Shown piece by piece: positions 17,887 to 28,239 of a stretch of 64,000 bases of DNA. The stretch is from DASVEG01 sp035540495 (GTDB lineage: Bacteria; Actinomycetota; Acidimicrobiia; Acidimicrobiales; CADCTF01). How positions within the stretch are numbered: position 1 is the stretch's first letter; the number at the start of each line of letters is the position of its first letter. The DNA lies in assembly GCA_035540495.1 (NCBI GenBank), contig DATLGL010000050.1, forward strand, positions 1 through 64,000, read 5' to 3'. A model generated the notes under the pieces. It was not told the origin of the DNA and made no database searches. It saw only the letters and a list, made by a program, of their open reading frames with translations. A program made the translations under genes and the position numbers.

Positions 17887-19449
17887 ATGCCGACGGCCGA
17901 CCTCGACCTCCTCGTGCTCGGCAGTGGGGTCGCCGGTCTGTCCGCCGCGGTGCGGGCCGCCAGCGAGGAGCGCGGTTTGCGAGTGGGCGTGCTCACCAAG
18001 GGCGAGCTGATCCAGTCCGCGACGCGATGGGCGCAGGGTGGCGTCGCCGCGGTGCTCGGCGGCGACGAGGACTCCACCGATCTCCACCTCGCCGACACCC
18101 TCAGCGCCGGGGCGGGGCTGTGCGACGTCGACGCCGTGCGTGTCCTCGTCGACGAGGGGCCGACGCGGGTCAACGAGCTCATCGCGCTCGGCGCGGTGTT
18201 CGACGTCGACCACGAGGGCAGGCTGCTCAAGGCTCGCGAGGGCGGCCACTCGATGCCGCGCATCGTGCACGCCGGCGGCGCCGCGACCGGCATGGAGATC
18301 GAGCGCGCGCTCGTCGCGGCCGTCCACCTCACGGCAGCCGCGGTGATGGAGCACTCGTTCGCGCTCGACCTGGTCGTCGAGAACGGACGGTGCGTGGGCG
18401 TTCGCGCGCGCATGTCAGACGGAGAGCTGGCGGAGGTTCGGGCCGAGCACACGATCGTCGCCACGGGAGGCGCAGGACAGCTGTTCGCGGTCACCACGAA
18501 CCCGCAGGAAGCGACGGGCGACGGCATCGCGATGGCGATCCGCGCGGGCGTTCCGGTGGCCGACGTGGAGTTCATGCAGTTCCACCCGACCGCACTGCAC
18601 CACCCGGCCATGCCGCGGCCCTTGCTCTCCGAGGCGTTGCGGGGCCACGGCGCGCTGCTCCGCGACTCGCGCGGCGAGCGCTTCGTGGACGAGCTCCAGC
18701 CCCGTGACGTCGTCTCGCGGGCGATGACCGCGGTGATGCTCGAGCAGGGAGTCGACCACCTCTGGCTCGACGCGACCGAGTTGGAGCGCTTCGACGAGCG
18801 CTTCCCGACGATCTCCGCGTCGGTCCGTGACATCGGACTCGATCCCTCGCGCGACTGGCTGCCGATCGCGCCTGCGGCGCACTACCTGTCGGGTGGCGTC
18901 GTCACCGACCTCGACGGCGCCAGCGCCATGGGCGGGCTCTGGGCCTGCGGGGAGGCCGCGTGCACGGGCGTTCACGGGGCGAACCGACTGGCGTCGAACT
19001 CGTTGCTGGAAGGGATGGTGTTCGGCGCGCGGGTGGTCGAGGCGATCGTCGGAGGCAAGACGGAGGCCGAGCCGACGGGAGCGATGCGCGCGGTGGTGGG
19101 CTCCCCCGAAGGTCGCATCGTCGTCGACCTGCCTCCGGAGCCGGGGGAACGCGGCCTCGTCGCGACGTCCGGCAGGGCAACCGCGAAGCGCCGCGACGAG
19201 CTGCAGCGCGCGATGACCGAAGGTGCAGGCGTCCTCCGGAACGCCACGTCGCTCGCCGAGACCCAGCGGGTCGCGGCCGCCGTCAGCGACGACGACGACG
19301 CCGAGCTCCGCAACCTGCGGACGGTCGCGCTCGCCCTGCTCGCGGCTGCCGAAGAACGCCAGGAGAGCCGCGGCGCCCACACCAGAACGGACCACCCGCA
19401 GACGTCGCCGGCCTTCGAGCGGCGACTCGTCGTCACCGGAAGAGCGTGA
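17887..19449 (+). CDS. nadB: L-aspartate oxidase
   Basis: This FAD enzyme oxidises aspartate to iminoaspartate, the first step of de novo NAD synthesis. The protein is 520 residues. The dinucleotide motif LLVLGSGVAGLSAAVRAA is N-terminal, followed by TKGELIQSATRWAQGGVAA and EGGHSMPRIVHAGG, both typical of NadB rather than succinate dehydrogenase. A capping domain and the HYLSGGVVTDLDG and CTGVHGANRLASNS segments follow. nadC comes 4 bases after the stop; nadA is not in this window. Confidence 0.94.
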   Translation: MPTADLDLLVLGSGVAGLSAAVRAASEERGLRVGVLTKGELIQSATRWAQGGVAAVLGGDEDSTDLHLADTLSAGAGLCDVDAVRVLVDEGPTRVNELIALGAVFDVDHEGRLLKAREGGHSMPRIVHAGGAATGMEIERALVAAVHLTAAAVMEHSFALDLVVENGRCVGVRARMSDGELAEVRAEHTIVATGGAGQLFAVTTNPQEATGDGIAMAIRAGVPVADVEFMQFHPTALHHPAMPRPLLSEALRGHGALLRDSRGERFVDELQPRDVVSRAMTAVMLEQGVDHLWLDATELERFDERFPTISASVRDIGLDPSRDWLPIAPAAHYLSGGVVTDLDGASAMGGLWACGEAACTGVHGANRLASNSLLEGMVFGARVVEAIVGGKTEAEPTGAMRAVVGSPEGRIVVDLPPEPGERGLVATSGRATAKRRDELQRAMTEGAGVLRNATSLAETQRVAAAVSDDDDAELRNLRTVALALLAAAEERQESRGAHTRTDHPQTSPAFERRLVVTGRA

Positions 19450-19453
19450 TCTC

Positions 19454-20317
19454 GTGAGCGATCTCCACCCGCCCATCCCCGCAGTTCGCGAAGCCGTCGC
19501 GCGAGCGCTCGCCGAAGACCTGGCGCCGCTCGGCGACATGACCGCGGGCTTGCTGCCGATCGACGTGCAGGCGACCGCCCTGTTCGTCAGCCGCGACGAA
19601 GGCGTCGTCGCCGGGCGGGTGTGCGCGGTCGAGACGTTCACCCAGATCGATCCATCCGTCGTCGTGGAGTGGCGGATCGACGACGGTGCGGAGGTCGGCG
19701 CGGGCGACGTCATCGCCCGCGTCGAGGGGCCGCTGCCGTCGATCCTGATGGCGGAGCGGACCGCCCTGAACTTCATGCGTCACCTGTCGGGCGTCGCGAC
19801 ACTGACCCGTCGTTTCGTCCGCGCCACCCACGGGCAGGCGACGATCCTCGACACCCGCAAGACGACGCCCGGCCTTCGCGCCCTCGAGAAGGCGGCCGTG
19901 CGCGCCGGCGGCGGCGCCAACCACCGAGGATCGCTCTCCGACGGCGTGCTGATCAAGGACAACCACCTCGGCGGCCTCACGATCACCGAAGCGGTGCGGC
20001 GGGCGAAGCTCCGCTGGCCCGGCAGGCTCGTCGAGGTCGAGTGCGACGACGTCAAGCAGGTGAAGGAGGCCGTTGCCGCGGGCGCGTCGATGGTGATGCT
20101 CGACAACATGACGCCGGCGAAGGTCCGTTCGGCGATCAAGGCGCTCCGGGCCTCGGTGTCCGACGGCGCGACCGCACCGCTCGTCGAGGTGTCCGGTCGG
20201 ATGACTTTGGAGTCCGTCGGCGAGTACGCCAGGATCAACGGCGTCGACTACATCTCGGTCGGCGCCCTGACCCACTCGGCCCCGGTGCTCGACATCGGCT
20301 TGGACCTCGAAGACTGA
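19454..20317 (+). CDS. nadC: Nicotinate-nucleotide pyrophosphorylase (carboxylating)
   Basis: This enzyme converts quinolinate and PRPP to nicotinate mononucleotide. The protein is 287 residues from the GTG at 19454. Diagnostic blocks are ALAEDLAPLGDMTAG, ERTALNFMRHLSGVAT, LDTRKTTPGLRALEK, RGSLSDGVLIKDNH and VECDDVKQVKEAV. The gene lies in a nadB-nadC-coaX-lysS run with spacings of 4 bases or less. Confidence 0.95.
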   Translation: MSDLHPPIPAVREAVARALAEDLAPLGDMTAGLLPIDVQATALFVSRDEGVVAGRVCAVETFTQIDPSVVVEWRIDDGAEVGAGDVIARVEGPLPSILMAERTALNFMRHLSGVATLTRRFVRATHGQATILDTRKTTPGLRALEKAAVRAGGGANHRGSLSDGVLIKDNHLGGLTITEAVRRAKLRWPGRLVEVECDDVKQVKEAVAAGASMVMLDNMTPAKVRSAIKALRASVSDGATAPLVEVSGRMTLESVGEYARINGVDYISVGALTHSAPVLDIGLDLED

Positions 20318-20319
20318 AC

Positions 20320-21116
<797 letters not shown>

Positions 21117-21120
<4 letters not shown>

Positions 21121-22553
21121 CGTCGAACCAGATCCCGTACCGCTTCGGACGCGACCGCGATGCGGCGTCGCTGCACTCGCAGTTCGCCTCGTTGAGCCCC
21201 GGCGAGGAGACCGGCGTCGTCGTCTCCGTCGCCGGCCGCGTCATGCTCCACCGGCCGACCGGGAAGCTCACCTTCTCGACCCTCGTCGACTCGACCGGGT
21301 CGATCCAGCTGTTCTCGGGCGCCTCGTGGACGAGCGAGTACGACGCGCTCCAGAAGCTCAACCTCGGCGACTGGGTCGGCGCCACCGGGGAGATCGTCAC
21401 CACCCGCAAGGGCGAGCTCTCGATCAAGGTCCAGGACTGGGCCGTGCTGGCCGAGGTGCGTGAAGGACGGAGCTTCGGCGACAAGTGGAAGGGCGTCTCC
21501 GACGTCGACCTCCGCTATCGCCAGCGCTACGTCGACCTCTGGGCGAACGAACGCTCCCGCGAGGTCTTCCAGCTGCGGTCGCGCGTCGTGAGCCTCATGC
21601 GCCGGTATCTCGAAGACCGAGGGTTCGTGGAGGTCGAGACGCCGCTGCTCCACCCCATCCCGGGCGGAGCCACCGCGAAGCCGTTCATCACCCACCACAA
21701 CGCGCTCGACCTCGACCTGTACCTCCGCATCGCGCCCGAGCTGTACCTCAAGCGACTGGTCGTCGGCGGCTTCGAGAAGGTGTTCGAGATCGGCCGGGTG
21801 TTCCGCAACGAAGGGCTGTCGACGCGTCACAACCCCGAGTTCTCGATGCTCGAGCTGTACGAGGCCTACGCCGACTACCACGACATGATGCGGCTCTTCG
21901 AGGAGCTCGTCGCCCACCTCGCGCTCGAAGTGCGTGGCACCACGAAGCTGACGTACGGCGATCGCGAGCTCGACCTCACCCCGCCGTGGCAGCGGGCCAC
22001 GATGAGCGACCTCATCGAACAGCACGTGGGCATCCGGGTCGACATCCGCATGCAGGTCGACGAGCTGCGCAAGATCGCATCCGAACACGACGTCCACGTC
22101 GAAGACGACTGGGGCCCCGGCAAGCTCCTGCTCGAGATCTACGAGAAGACGACGGAGCACCAGCTCTGGGGCCCGGTGTTCGTCGTCGACTACCCGAAGG
22201 AGGTCTCGCCGCTGGCGCGAGATCACCGCGAGGTGCCCGGCCTGGTGGAGCGGTTCGAGCCGATTGTGGCCGGCCGAGAGCTCGGCAACGCCTTCAGCGA
22301 GCTCAACGACCCCGACGAGCAACGCCGCACGTTCGAGGCGCAGGCCGCGGCGAAGGCGGCCGGCGACGACGAGGCGATGTCGGTCGACGACGACTACGTC
22401 CGCGCGCTCGAGTTCGGGCTTCCGCCTACTGGTGGGCTGGGTCTGGGTATCGATCGGCTCGTGATGTTGCTGGCGGACGTCCACACGATCCGAGACGTGA
22501 TCCTCTTCCCGACGCTCCGCCCCGAGCAGACGGAAGGGCGAGAGGCCGACTGA
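21117..22553 (+). CDS. lysS: Lysyl-tRNA synthetase, class II
   Basis: The protein is 478 residues. An N-terminal OB-fold anticodon-binding domain (about 45-140) is followed by a class II core: motif 2 in FRNEGLSTRHNPEFSMLELY, an ATP-binding loop, and motif 3 in GLGLGIDRLVMLL. The YRQRYVDLWAN segment is typical of LysS. The start is the ATG within ATGA at the coaX end. The stop lies inside CTGA, where the next gene appears to begin at CTG. Confidence 0.95.
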
Positions 22554-23965
22554 TCCGTCGCCTCGCGTTCGTCGTCCTCACCGCGCTCGCCGCGGTCGGC
22601 GGCGCCTTCGTCGCGGGCCGCACGACGACGTCCATCGGTCCGTTCGAAGCCGCGCTGTCGCTCCGGCCGTCGCTCACCGGTGACACGCTCGTCCGGCTCG
22701 GGCCGCTGGGGTCACTGCTGTTGGACACCCACGACGGCCCGTTCGGCGTCGCGATCGATGCACGCGATCTCGATGTCAACGCGGCCAGGGATCTCGTCGA
22801 GCGACCCGGCAGCTTCGACGACGTCGACGACACCGCCGCGAGGGACGCCCGCCGCGCGTTCGTGACCGTCGCCTGGCGCGCCGTGCTCGGCGCGGTCGCA
22901 GGAAGTCTCGGCGTCGTCCTGCTCCGCAAGGTGTCGCGCCGTCGGGCGGCGGCGGCGATCGTCGTGGCGTGCGTGACCGTCGGCGCGCTCGGGTCCGTGG
23001 CGCGCCTCTCGTGGAACCCTCGCGCCATCGCTGCGCCGCAATACCGCGGGCTCTTGAGCGTCGCGCCGCAGGCGGTCGGTGAGCTGAGCGAGGTGTCCGC
23101 TCGGTTCCAGGAGTACAGCGCGCAGGTGTCGCGCCTCGTCGGCAACCTCTCGGTCCTCTACAACACCGCGACCAACCTCCCGGTGATCGAGGAGTCGGAG
23201 GCCGGCGACTCCGTGCGATTCCTGCACGTGAGCGACCTGCACCTCAATCCCGGTGCGTTCACGCTGATCCGGGAGCTCGTGCGGCAGTTCAAGGTCGACG
23301 CCGTCGTCGACACCGGCGACATCAACGACTGGGGCACCACCGTCGAGGGACGCTACGTCGAACCCATCGGCTCCCTCGGCGTGCCCTACGTGTTCGTTCG
23401 GGGCAACCACGACTCCGGCGCCACCGCGGCAGCGGTGGGGTCACAGCCGAACGCGATCGTCCTCGACGACAACACGACGGAGGTCGCGGGCCTGCGCATC
23501 TGGGGCATCGGAGACCCTCGCTTCACTCCCGACAAGAGCGAGGACGTGACGATCGAAGAGGAGCGTGCGCAGGCGACCGCGTTCGCCCCGGAGGTCGCGC
23601 GCCGAGTCGACCGCGCTGCGCCCGTGGACATCGTGCTCGTGCACGACCCGCGGACTGCCGAACGGCTGGGCAGCCGGGCGGTGCCTCTCGTACTCGCGGG
23701 CCACATGCACAAGCAGTCGTCAAGAGACATGGACGGGACGCTGTTGTTGGTCGAAGGGTCGACGGGTGGCGCAGGGCTGCGAGGGCTCGAAGGTGACACG
23801 CCCGTACCGCTCACAGCGACCGTGCTCCACTTCTCCCGCAGCGAGCGGAGGCTCGTCGCCTTCGATCGCATCGCGGTCGCCGGCCTCGGCGGCACCGGCG
23901 CCCGGATCCAGCGGTACCTGGTGCCTGCTCCCGACGACGACCGGGCGGAGGCGATCGCTCCCTGA
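22550..23965 (+). CDS. Membrane-anchored metallophosphoesterase, apparent CTG start
   Basis: A 471-residue protein with a calcineurin-like phosphoesterase domain: HVSDLHLNPG, DTGDINDWG, RGNHDSG, IVLVHDP and LAGHMHKQ carry the expected metal ligands. The N-terminal 150 residues hold about three hydrophobic segments (near 4-20, 105-125 and 135-152), so the catalytic domain is membrane-tethered. Substrate unknown. No ATG, GTG or TTG exists in frame near the beginning, and starting further inside would remove the first membrane helix. The only suitable codon is CTG at 22550, forming a CTGA overlap with the lysS stop behind GGGCGAGAGG. Coupled initiation at CTG is the best explanation. Confidence 0.72.
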   Translation: MIRRLAFVVLTALAAVGGAFVAGRTTTSIGPFEAALSLRPSLTGDTLVRLGPLGSLLLDTHDGPFGVAIDARDLDVNAARDLVERPGSFDDVDDTAARDARRAFVTVAWRAVLGAVAGSLGVVLLRKVSRRRAAAAIVVACVTVGALGSVARLSWNPRAIAAPQYRGLLSVAPQAVGELSEVSARFQEYSAQVSRLVGNLSVLYNTATNLPVIEESEAGDSVRFLHVSDLHLNPGAFTLIRELVRQFKVDAVVDTGDINDWGTTVEGRYVEPIGSLGVPYVFVRGNHDSGATAAAVGSQPNAIVLDDNTTEVAGLRIWGIGDPRFTPDKSEDVTIEEERAQATAFAPEVARRVDRAAPVDIVLVHDPRTAERLGSRAVPLVLAGHMHKQSSRDMDGTLLLVEGSTGGAGLRGLEGDTPVPLTATVLHFSRSERRLVAFDRIAVAGLGGTGARIQRYLVPAPDDDRAEAIAP

Positions 23966-23975
23966 GCGAGATCCG

Positions 23976-24602
23976 CTACTCGATCCCGTGGTCGAGGGCG
24001 TAGCGGATGAGCTCCTGCTTCCGGCTGAGGTGGAGCTTGCCGAGGATGTGGCGGACGTGGTTCTCGACCGTCTTCTCGGCGATGAACAGCTCGGCGCCGA
24101 TCTGCTTGTACGTGTGTCCGCGGGCGACGAGCTGGAGAACCTCGCGTTCGCGTTCGCTCAGCGGGTTCGAACCGGTCGCCTGCTTCGACATCCGGCGGAA
24201 CTCTCCGAGCACGAGCGCGGCGAGAGCCGGCGAGAACACCGGCTCACCAGCGGCGGCCTTCACCAGCGCCCGGCGGAGCTCGTCCGGCGGCGTCGACTTC
24301 ACGAGGTAGCCGATCGCGCCGGCAGCGACGGCGTCGAGCAGGTCGCGCTCTTGCTCCGACACGGTGAGCATCACGATGCGCGTCTCCTCGCCGCACGTCT
24401 TCGCGACCTTGATCCCGCCGCCGTCCGGCATGTTGAGGTCGCACACCACGAGGTCGGGCTTCGTCGAGCGGATGACGTCGATCGCCTCGGCCGCGGTGCC
24501 GGCTTCGCCGACGATCCAGAAGCCGTCACTGAGGTCGGCGCGAAGCCCATCACGCCAGATCGGATGGTCGTCGGCGAGCACGACACGGATCAGGGCGGCC
24601 AC
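23976..24602 (-). CDS. NarL/LuxR-family response regulator
   Basis: A 208-residue two-component regulator. The receiver domain has VLADDHPIWRDGL, the phospho-acceptor Asp in VVCDLNMPDGGG and the Lys in YLVKSTPP. The C-terminal GerE/LuxR HTH is NPLSEREREVLQLVARGHTY, then KTVENHVRHILGKL. Its probable kinase is the minus-strand gene at 27019-28128, separated from it by an oppositely oriented GGDEF-EAL gene. GTG start; TACGGT on the minus strand (24609-24614) ends 6 bases before it. The last part converges with the phosphoesterase gene, 10 bases apart. Confidence 0.88.
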   Translation of the reverse strand: MAALIRVVLADDHPIWRDGLRADLSDGFWIVGEAGTAAEAIDVIRSTKPDLVVCDLNMPDGGGIKVAKTCGEETRIVMLTVSEQERDLLDAVAAGAIGYLVKSTPPDELRRALVKAAAGEPVFSPALAALVLGEFRRMSKQATGSNPLSEREREVLQLVARGHTYKQIGAELFIAEKTVENHVRHILGKLHLSRKQELIRYALDHGIE

Positions 24603-24701
24603 CGCGCGACCGTACCTCGCGCGACCTGCGGGCTAGACCGATCTGACGGTTCCGTAAACCACCCTTCCCGTGGCGAACGGGTGCACCGACAATGGCGGCG
24701 T

Positions 24702-27053
24702 ATGGACGCGGCGGCGGTACCTCTGGCCCCCGGGTCAGGTGACGTCGACGACCTCGCCCGTGCCGCTGATCGCTCCGCGCGTTGGGTGAACCTGTCGGAG
24801 TTCATCACCAACGTCTCGGCGGCTCGCAGCGAACGCGACGCGATGCGTGTCGCCGTCGAACGTGCGGCTGCGTCGTTCGTAGGAGCGGTCGCAGCGATCG
24901 TCGATCGCGACGGCGTCGTCGAGAGCTGCGGCGTACCCGACGTGGTGCCGGTGGACGGGCTCCCGGCGCTGCTCGAGGGCGTCGACGCCGCGCACTCGCT
25001 CGAGATCCCCGGCATCGGCGAGTGCCACGCGCTCGTCGCCCGCGTCGCGGCTCGGCCTCACGCCGTGCTCCTCGTCGCTCGACCCGCCGAGCCGTTCACC
25101 CGCAAGGACGTGGTGCTGCTGCGCAGCATGGGCCGAGCGCTGAGCCTCACGCTCGGGCTCGTGTCGGCGCTGGAGGAGGAGCGGGCGCTTCGGGAGTCGC
25201 TGCAGGAGCGTCAGGCGCTGCTCGAGCGCCTCGCGAGGATCCAGCGCTCGATCGTCCACCGCGCGCCTCTCCAGGAGGTGCTGCAGGCGATCTGCGAGGG
25301 TGCCGCCGCGCTGACCGGCGACGAGGTCGTCGGACTGCGTCTCGTCGATCCCGACGATCCGGACCGTCTCGTGCTGGTCGCGGACGTGGGCGTTCCCGAC
25401 GACGTGCGGGCGGCGATCGCGCGCCAGAAGCTGTCGGAGGGCGTCGGCGGACGTGCCGTGCTCGAAGAACGGCTGGTCGTCGCGGACGACTACTCCCGCA
25501 CCGAGTTCGCCCTTCCGGCGTTCCAGAAGACCGGCCTCGGCGCGGCGATGGCCGCTCCGGTCATCGAGGGGCGGCGCGTCGTCGGCAGTCTCACCGTCGC
25601 CACGTACGCGCGGAACCGCCGTTACAGCCAGGCGGAGCAGGAGGCGCTGCTCGCGTTCGCCGAGCACGCCAGCCTGGCGCTCAACGACGCCCGCACCGTC
25701 GACGCGCTGCACTCGACGCTGCGCGACGCGTTGCACTCCGCGACGCACGATCCGCTCACCGGGCTGCCGAACCGGTCGATCCTCTTCGAGCACCTCGAAG
25801 AGGTGCTGAGCGCACGGCGGGGCGACGACGGCATCGCCGTCCTGTTCATCGACCTCGACCGGTTCAAGGCGGTCAACGACTCGCTCGGCCACGACATCGG
25901 CGACCGTGTGCTGGTCGCGGTCGCTCGACGCCTGCGCAGCGCGGTGCGGCCGGTCGATCTCGTCGCGCGTCTCGCCGGCGACGAGTTCGTCGTCGTCTGC
26001 TCCGGTCTGCACGGCGAGGTGGACGCCATCGGTCTCGCCGACCGCATCAGCCACGAGGTGTCGTCGCCGATCGCACTTCCGGGCCGAGACGTGATCGTCA
26101 CCGCGAGCATCGGCATCGCGCAGACCGGCGACGCCGACCTCACCGCCGACCAGCTGCTGCGCGACGCCGACATGGCGATGTATCGCGCGAAGGAGCGCGG
26201 CAGCGATCGCATCGAGGTGTTCGGCGGCAGCCTCCGCTCGGCGGTTCGCGCCCGGCTCGACCTCGAGCACGCGTTGCGGCAGGCGATCATGCGCGAGGAG
26301 TTCCGCATCGTCTACCAGCCGGTGGTCGACCTCTCCGACGGACGGCCGCAGAGCCTCGAGGCGCTGGTGCGATGGGAGCACGCGGGCCGGCTCATCTCTC
26401 CCGCGGACTTCATCCCCGTCGCGGAGGAGACCGGGCTGATCGTGCCGATCGGCGGGTGGGTCCTCCGCGAGGCGTGCGAGCAGGTCGCCCACTGGCGCCG
26501 CATCAGCCCCCTCCTCGCCGGCATCGGCGTAGCCGTGAACGTGTCGATGCGCCAGTTCGCGGACGAGGCCTTCGTCGGGGTCGTGGCTGAGACGCTCGAC
26601 GCGACCGGTCTCGAGCCGGCCGCGCTGTCGCTGGAGGTCACCGAGTCGATGCTGCTCGACGACGTCGACCACGGCATCCGCACGCTGCGCGATCTCAAGG
26701 ATCTCGGCGTGCGGCTCGCGATCGACGACTTCGGCACGGGCTACTCGTCGCTCGCGTACCTGCGGCGCTTCCCCGTCGACATCTTGAAGATCGACCGCTC
26801 GTTCGTCGAGCACCTCGGCTCGGAGCCCGAGGAAGGCGCGGTGCTCGCGGCGATCGTCGCGCTCGGGAACGCGCTCGGGCTCGGGGTGGTGGCCGAGGGT
26901 GTCGAGACGGGCTTGCAGGTCGACGAGCTCCGCCGGCTCGGCATCGAGGGTGCGCAGGGCTACTACTTCGCGCGGCCGGCCCGCGCCGACGAGGCGCGGC
27001 CGTGGGTCGAGCGCGCGCTCAGCGTCGAGCTGGCAGCGGCACGCGCAGGCTGA
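24702..27053 (+). CDS. GAF-GGDEF-EAL cyclic-di-GMP signalling protein
   Basis: A 783-residue cytoplasmic protein. After an N-terminal sensory region there is a GAF domain (about 185-340), then GGDEF (about 345-510; HDPLTGLPNR, DLDRFKAVNDSLGH, signature AGDEF near 425) and EAL (about 525-770; EALVRW near 552, NVSMRQF, AIDDFGTGYSSL, KIDRSFV, AEGVET). The EAL metal and catalytic residues look intact, so phosphodiesterase activity is likely. AGDEF instead of GGDEF is compatible with cyclase activity but not proof of it. It lies between a NarL-type regulator and a histidine kinase on the other strand. Its 3' end overlaps the kinase gene by 35 bases. Confidence 0.88.
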   Translation: MDAAAVPLAPGSGDVDDLARAADRSARWVNLSEFITNVSAARSERDAMRVAVERAAASFVGAVAAIVDRDGVVESCGVPDVVPVDGLPALLEGVDAAHSLEIPGIGECHALVARVAARPHAVLLVARPAEPFTRKDVVLLRSMGRALSLTLGLVSALEEERALRESLQERQALLERLARIQRSIVHRAPLQEVLQAICEGAAALTGDEVVGLRLVDPDDPDRLVLVADVGVPDDVRAAIARQKLSEGVGGRAVLEERLVVADDYSRTEFALPAFQKTGLGAAMAAPVIEGRRVVGSLTVATYARNRRYSQAEQEALLAFAEHASLALNDARTVDALHSTLRDALHSATHDPLTGLPNRSILFEHLEEVLSARRGDDGIAVLFIDLDRFKAVNDSLGHDIGDRVLVAVARRLRSAVRPVDLVARLAGDEFVVVCSGLHGEVDAIGLADRISHEVSSPIALPGRDVIVTASIGIAQTGDADLTADQLLRDADMAMYRAKERGSDRIEVFGGSLRSAVRARLDLEHALRQAIMREEFRIVYQPVVDLSDGRPQSLEALVRWEHAGRLISPADFIPVAEETGLIVPIGGWVLREACEQVAHWRRISPLLAGIGVAVNVSMRQFADEAFVGVVAETLDATGLEPAALSLEVTESMLLDDVDHGIRTLRDLKDLGVRLAIDDFGTGYSSLAYLRRFPVDILKIDRSFVEHLGSEPEEGAVLAAIVALGNALGLGVVAEGVETGLQVDELRRLGIEGAQGYYFARPARADEARPWVERALSVELAAARAG

Positions 27054-28128
27054 CCTCCGTCCCTTCGCCCGGCGCGCTGACCACAGCGACGGTTCCGTCG
27101 ACGTCTGCCATCCGTCCTCGGATCGAGCGTGAGAGGCCGACGCCTTCAACCGTGGTCGACGGATCGAAGCCACGGCCGTCGTCCTTCACCGAACAGAACA
27201 CCTCGCCGTCGACGTCGACGAACACCACCACCCGCTCGGCTTCGCCGTGCTTTCCGGCGTTCGTGAGCGCTTCGCCGACGGCGCCGCTCAGCGCGTGCAC
27301 GAGCGTCTCCGGCAGCCGCGGGAGGTCGTCCGGCACCAGCACCTGCACCCTGCCGCCGAAGGTCTCCTCGAACCGGCCTGCGCAACGGCGCAGGGCGGCA
27401 CCGAGGTCCTCACCGGTCGCCTGCTGATCGCCGAAGAGGTAGTTCCTGAGGTCGCGCTCCTGCTCGCGGGCGAGTCGCGACAGCGCCGGGTCGGTCGCAC
27501 GTCGCTCGACGAGGGCGAGCGTCTGCAGGACGCCGTCGTGGAGCGTTCGCGCGATCTCCTCACGAGCTGCCGCGGCGGCGACTTCCTCGCGTGCCTGCTG
27601 CAGGAGCCGGTAGACGTAACCGAAGGCAGCGCCGGCCATGGCGTACATCACCGCGGTGCTCATCATGCTGAGGACGCGGCCGTCGCCGTAGTCGGTGACG
27701 TCGTTCAGGACGGTGCTGAGGTAGCGGCACCCACCGAGGCCGACCCCTGCAACCGCTCCGGCGGCCGGGCCGAGGACGATCGACGCGCTGATGAGCCCCG
27801 TGAGCGGCCACACGCTCGCGAGCGACTGGCCGCTGATGAAGACCTCGCCCTCCGGCCGCACCAGTCCGTCGAGGGCGAGCATCGATGCGCCGATCACGAG
27901 CTCGACGGCGACCATCGTCGGGTGGAGGACGCGCTCCGGCTGGTGCCGCCACCGCCACCACACGAACGTGAAGGCGAAGCTGACGACGAGCAGCAGCGCT
28001 GCCAGCCACTCGCGCACCATGTCGGCCGGCGAGAACGCGACCACCAGCGCGACCCACATCCACGCCGCCCACCGGAACACCCCCAGCCCCTGCAACACGC
28101 TCCGTTGCATGGGCGCACTCTTGTTCAC
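27019..28128 (-). CDS. NarL-class membrane sensor histidine kinase
   Basis: A 369-residue kinase. Residues of about 20-175 contain five or six hydrophobic helices. HisKA_3 follows, with the phosphorylated His in LHDGVLQTLALVERR, then an HATPase domain with N-box EALTNAGKHGEAE and G-box KDDGRGFD. Short extracytoplasmic loops suggest sensing within or near the membrane. The expected partner is the NarL-type regulator at 23976-24602. GTG start at 28128. The 111 bases between its start and the next minus-strand gene hold no further feature I can name. Confidence 0.87.
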   Translation of the reverse strand: MNKSAPMQRSVLQGLGVFRWAAWMWVALVVAFSPADMVREWLAALLLVVSFAFTFVWWRWRHQPERVLHPTMVAVELVIGASMLALDGLVRPEGEVFISGQSLASVWPLTGLISASIVLGPAAGAVAGVGLGGCRYLSTVLNDVTDYGDGRVLSMMSTAVMYAMAGAAFGYVYRLLQQAREEVAAAAAREEIARTLHDGVLQTLALVERRATDPALSRLAREQERDLRNYLFGDQQATGEDLGAALRRCAGRFEETFGGRVQVLVPDDLPRLPETLVHALSGAVGEALTNAGKHGEAERVVVFVDVDGEVFCSVKDDGRGFDPSTTVEGVGLSRSIRGRMADVDGTVAVVSAPGEGTEVSLRVPLPARR

Positions 28129-28239
28129 GCAGCAGCATCGAGGAAACAGGATGACGAGTTGGCGCGGCGGCGTCGGGAGCGCCAGCGAGCAGCCGCCCGC
28201 GAGCGGGAGGGGAGCGAAGCGACCAGGAGCGAGGAAGTG

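Noticed and set aside
24735..27173. An 812-codon minus-strand frame opposite the GAF-GGDEF-EAL gene
   Set aside because: The composition is His/Asp/Leu/Arg-rich without domains, typical of antisense translation in GC-rich DNA. The plus strand has intact GGDEF and EAL signatures.
28160..28230. GAGCG/GCGAGC-rich stretch between the kinase and prenyl synthase genes
   Set aside because: It looked like short repeats, but the units are irregular and the same low-complexity strings are common in GC-rich spacers. No reliable array or element.
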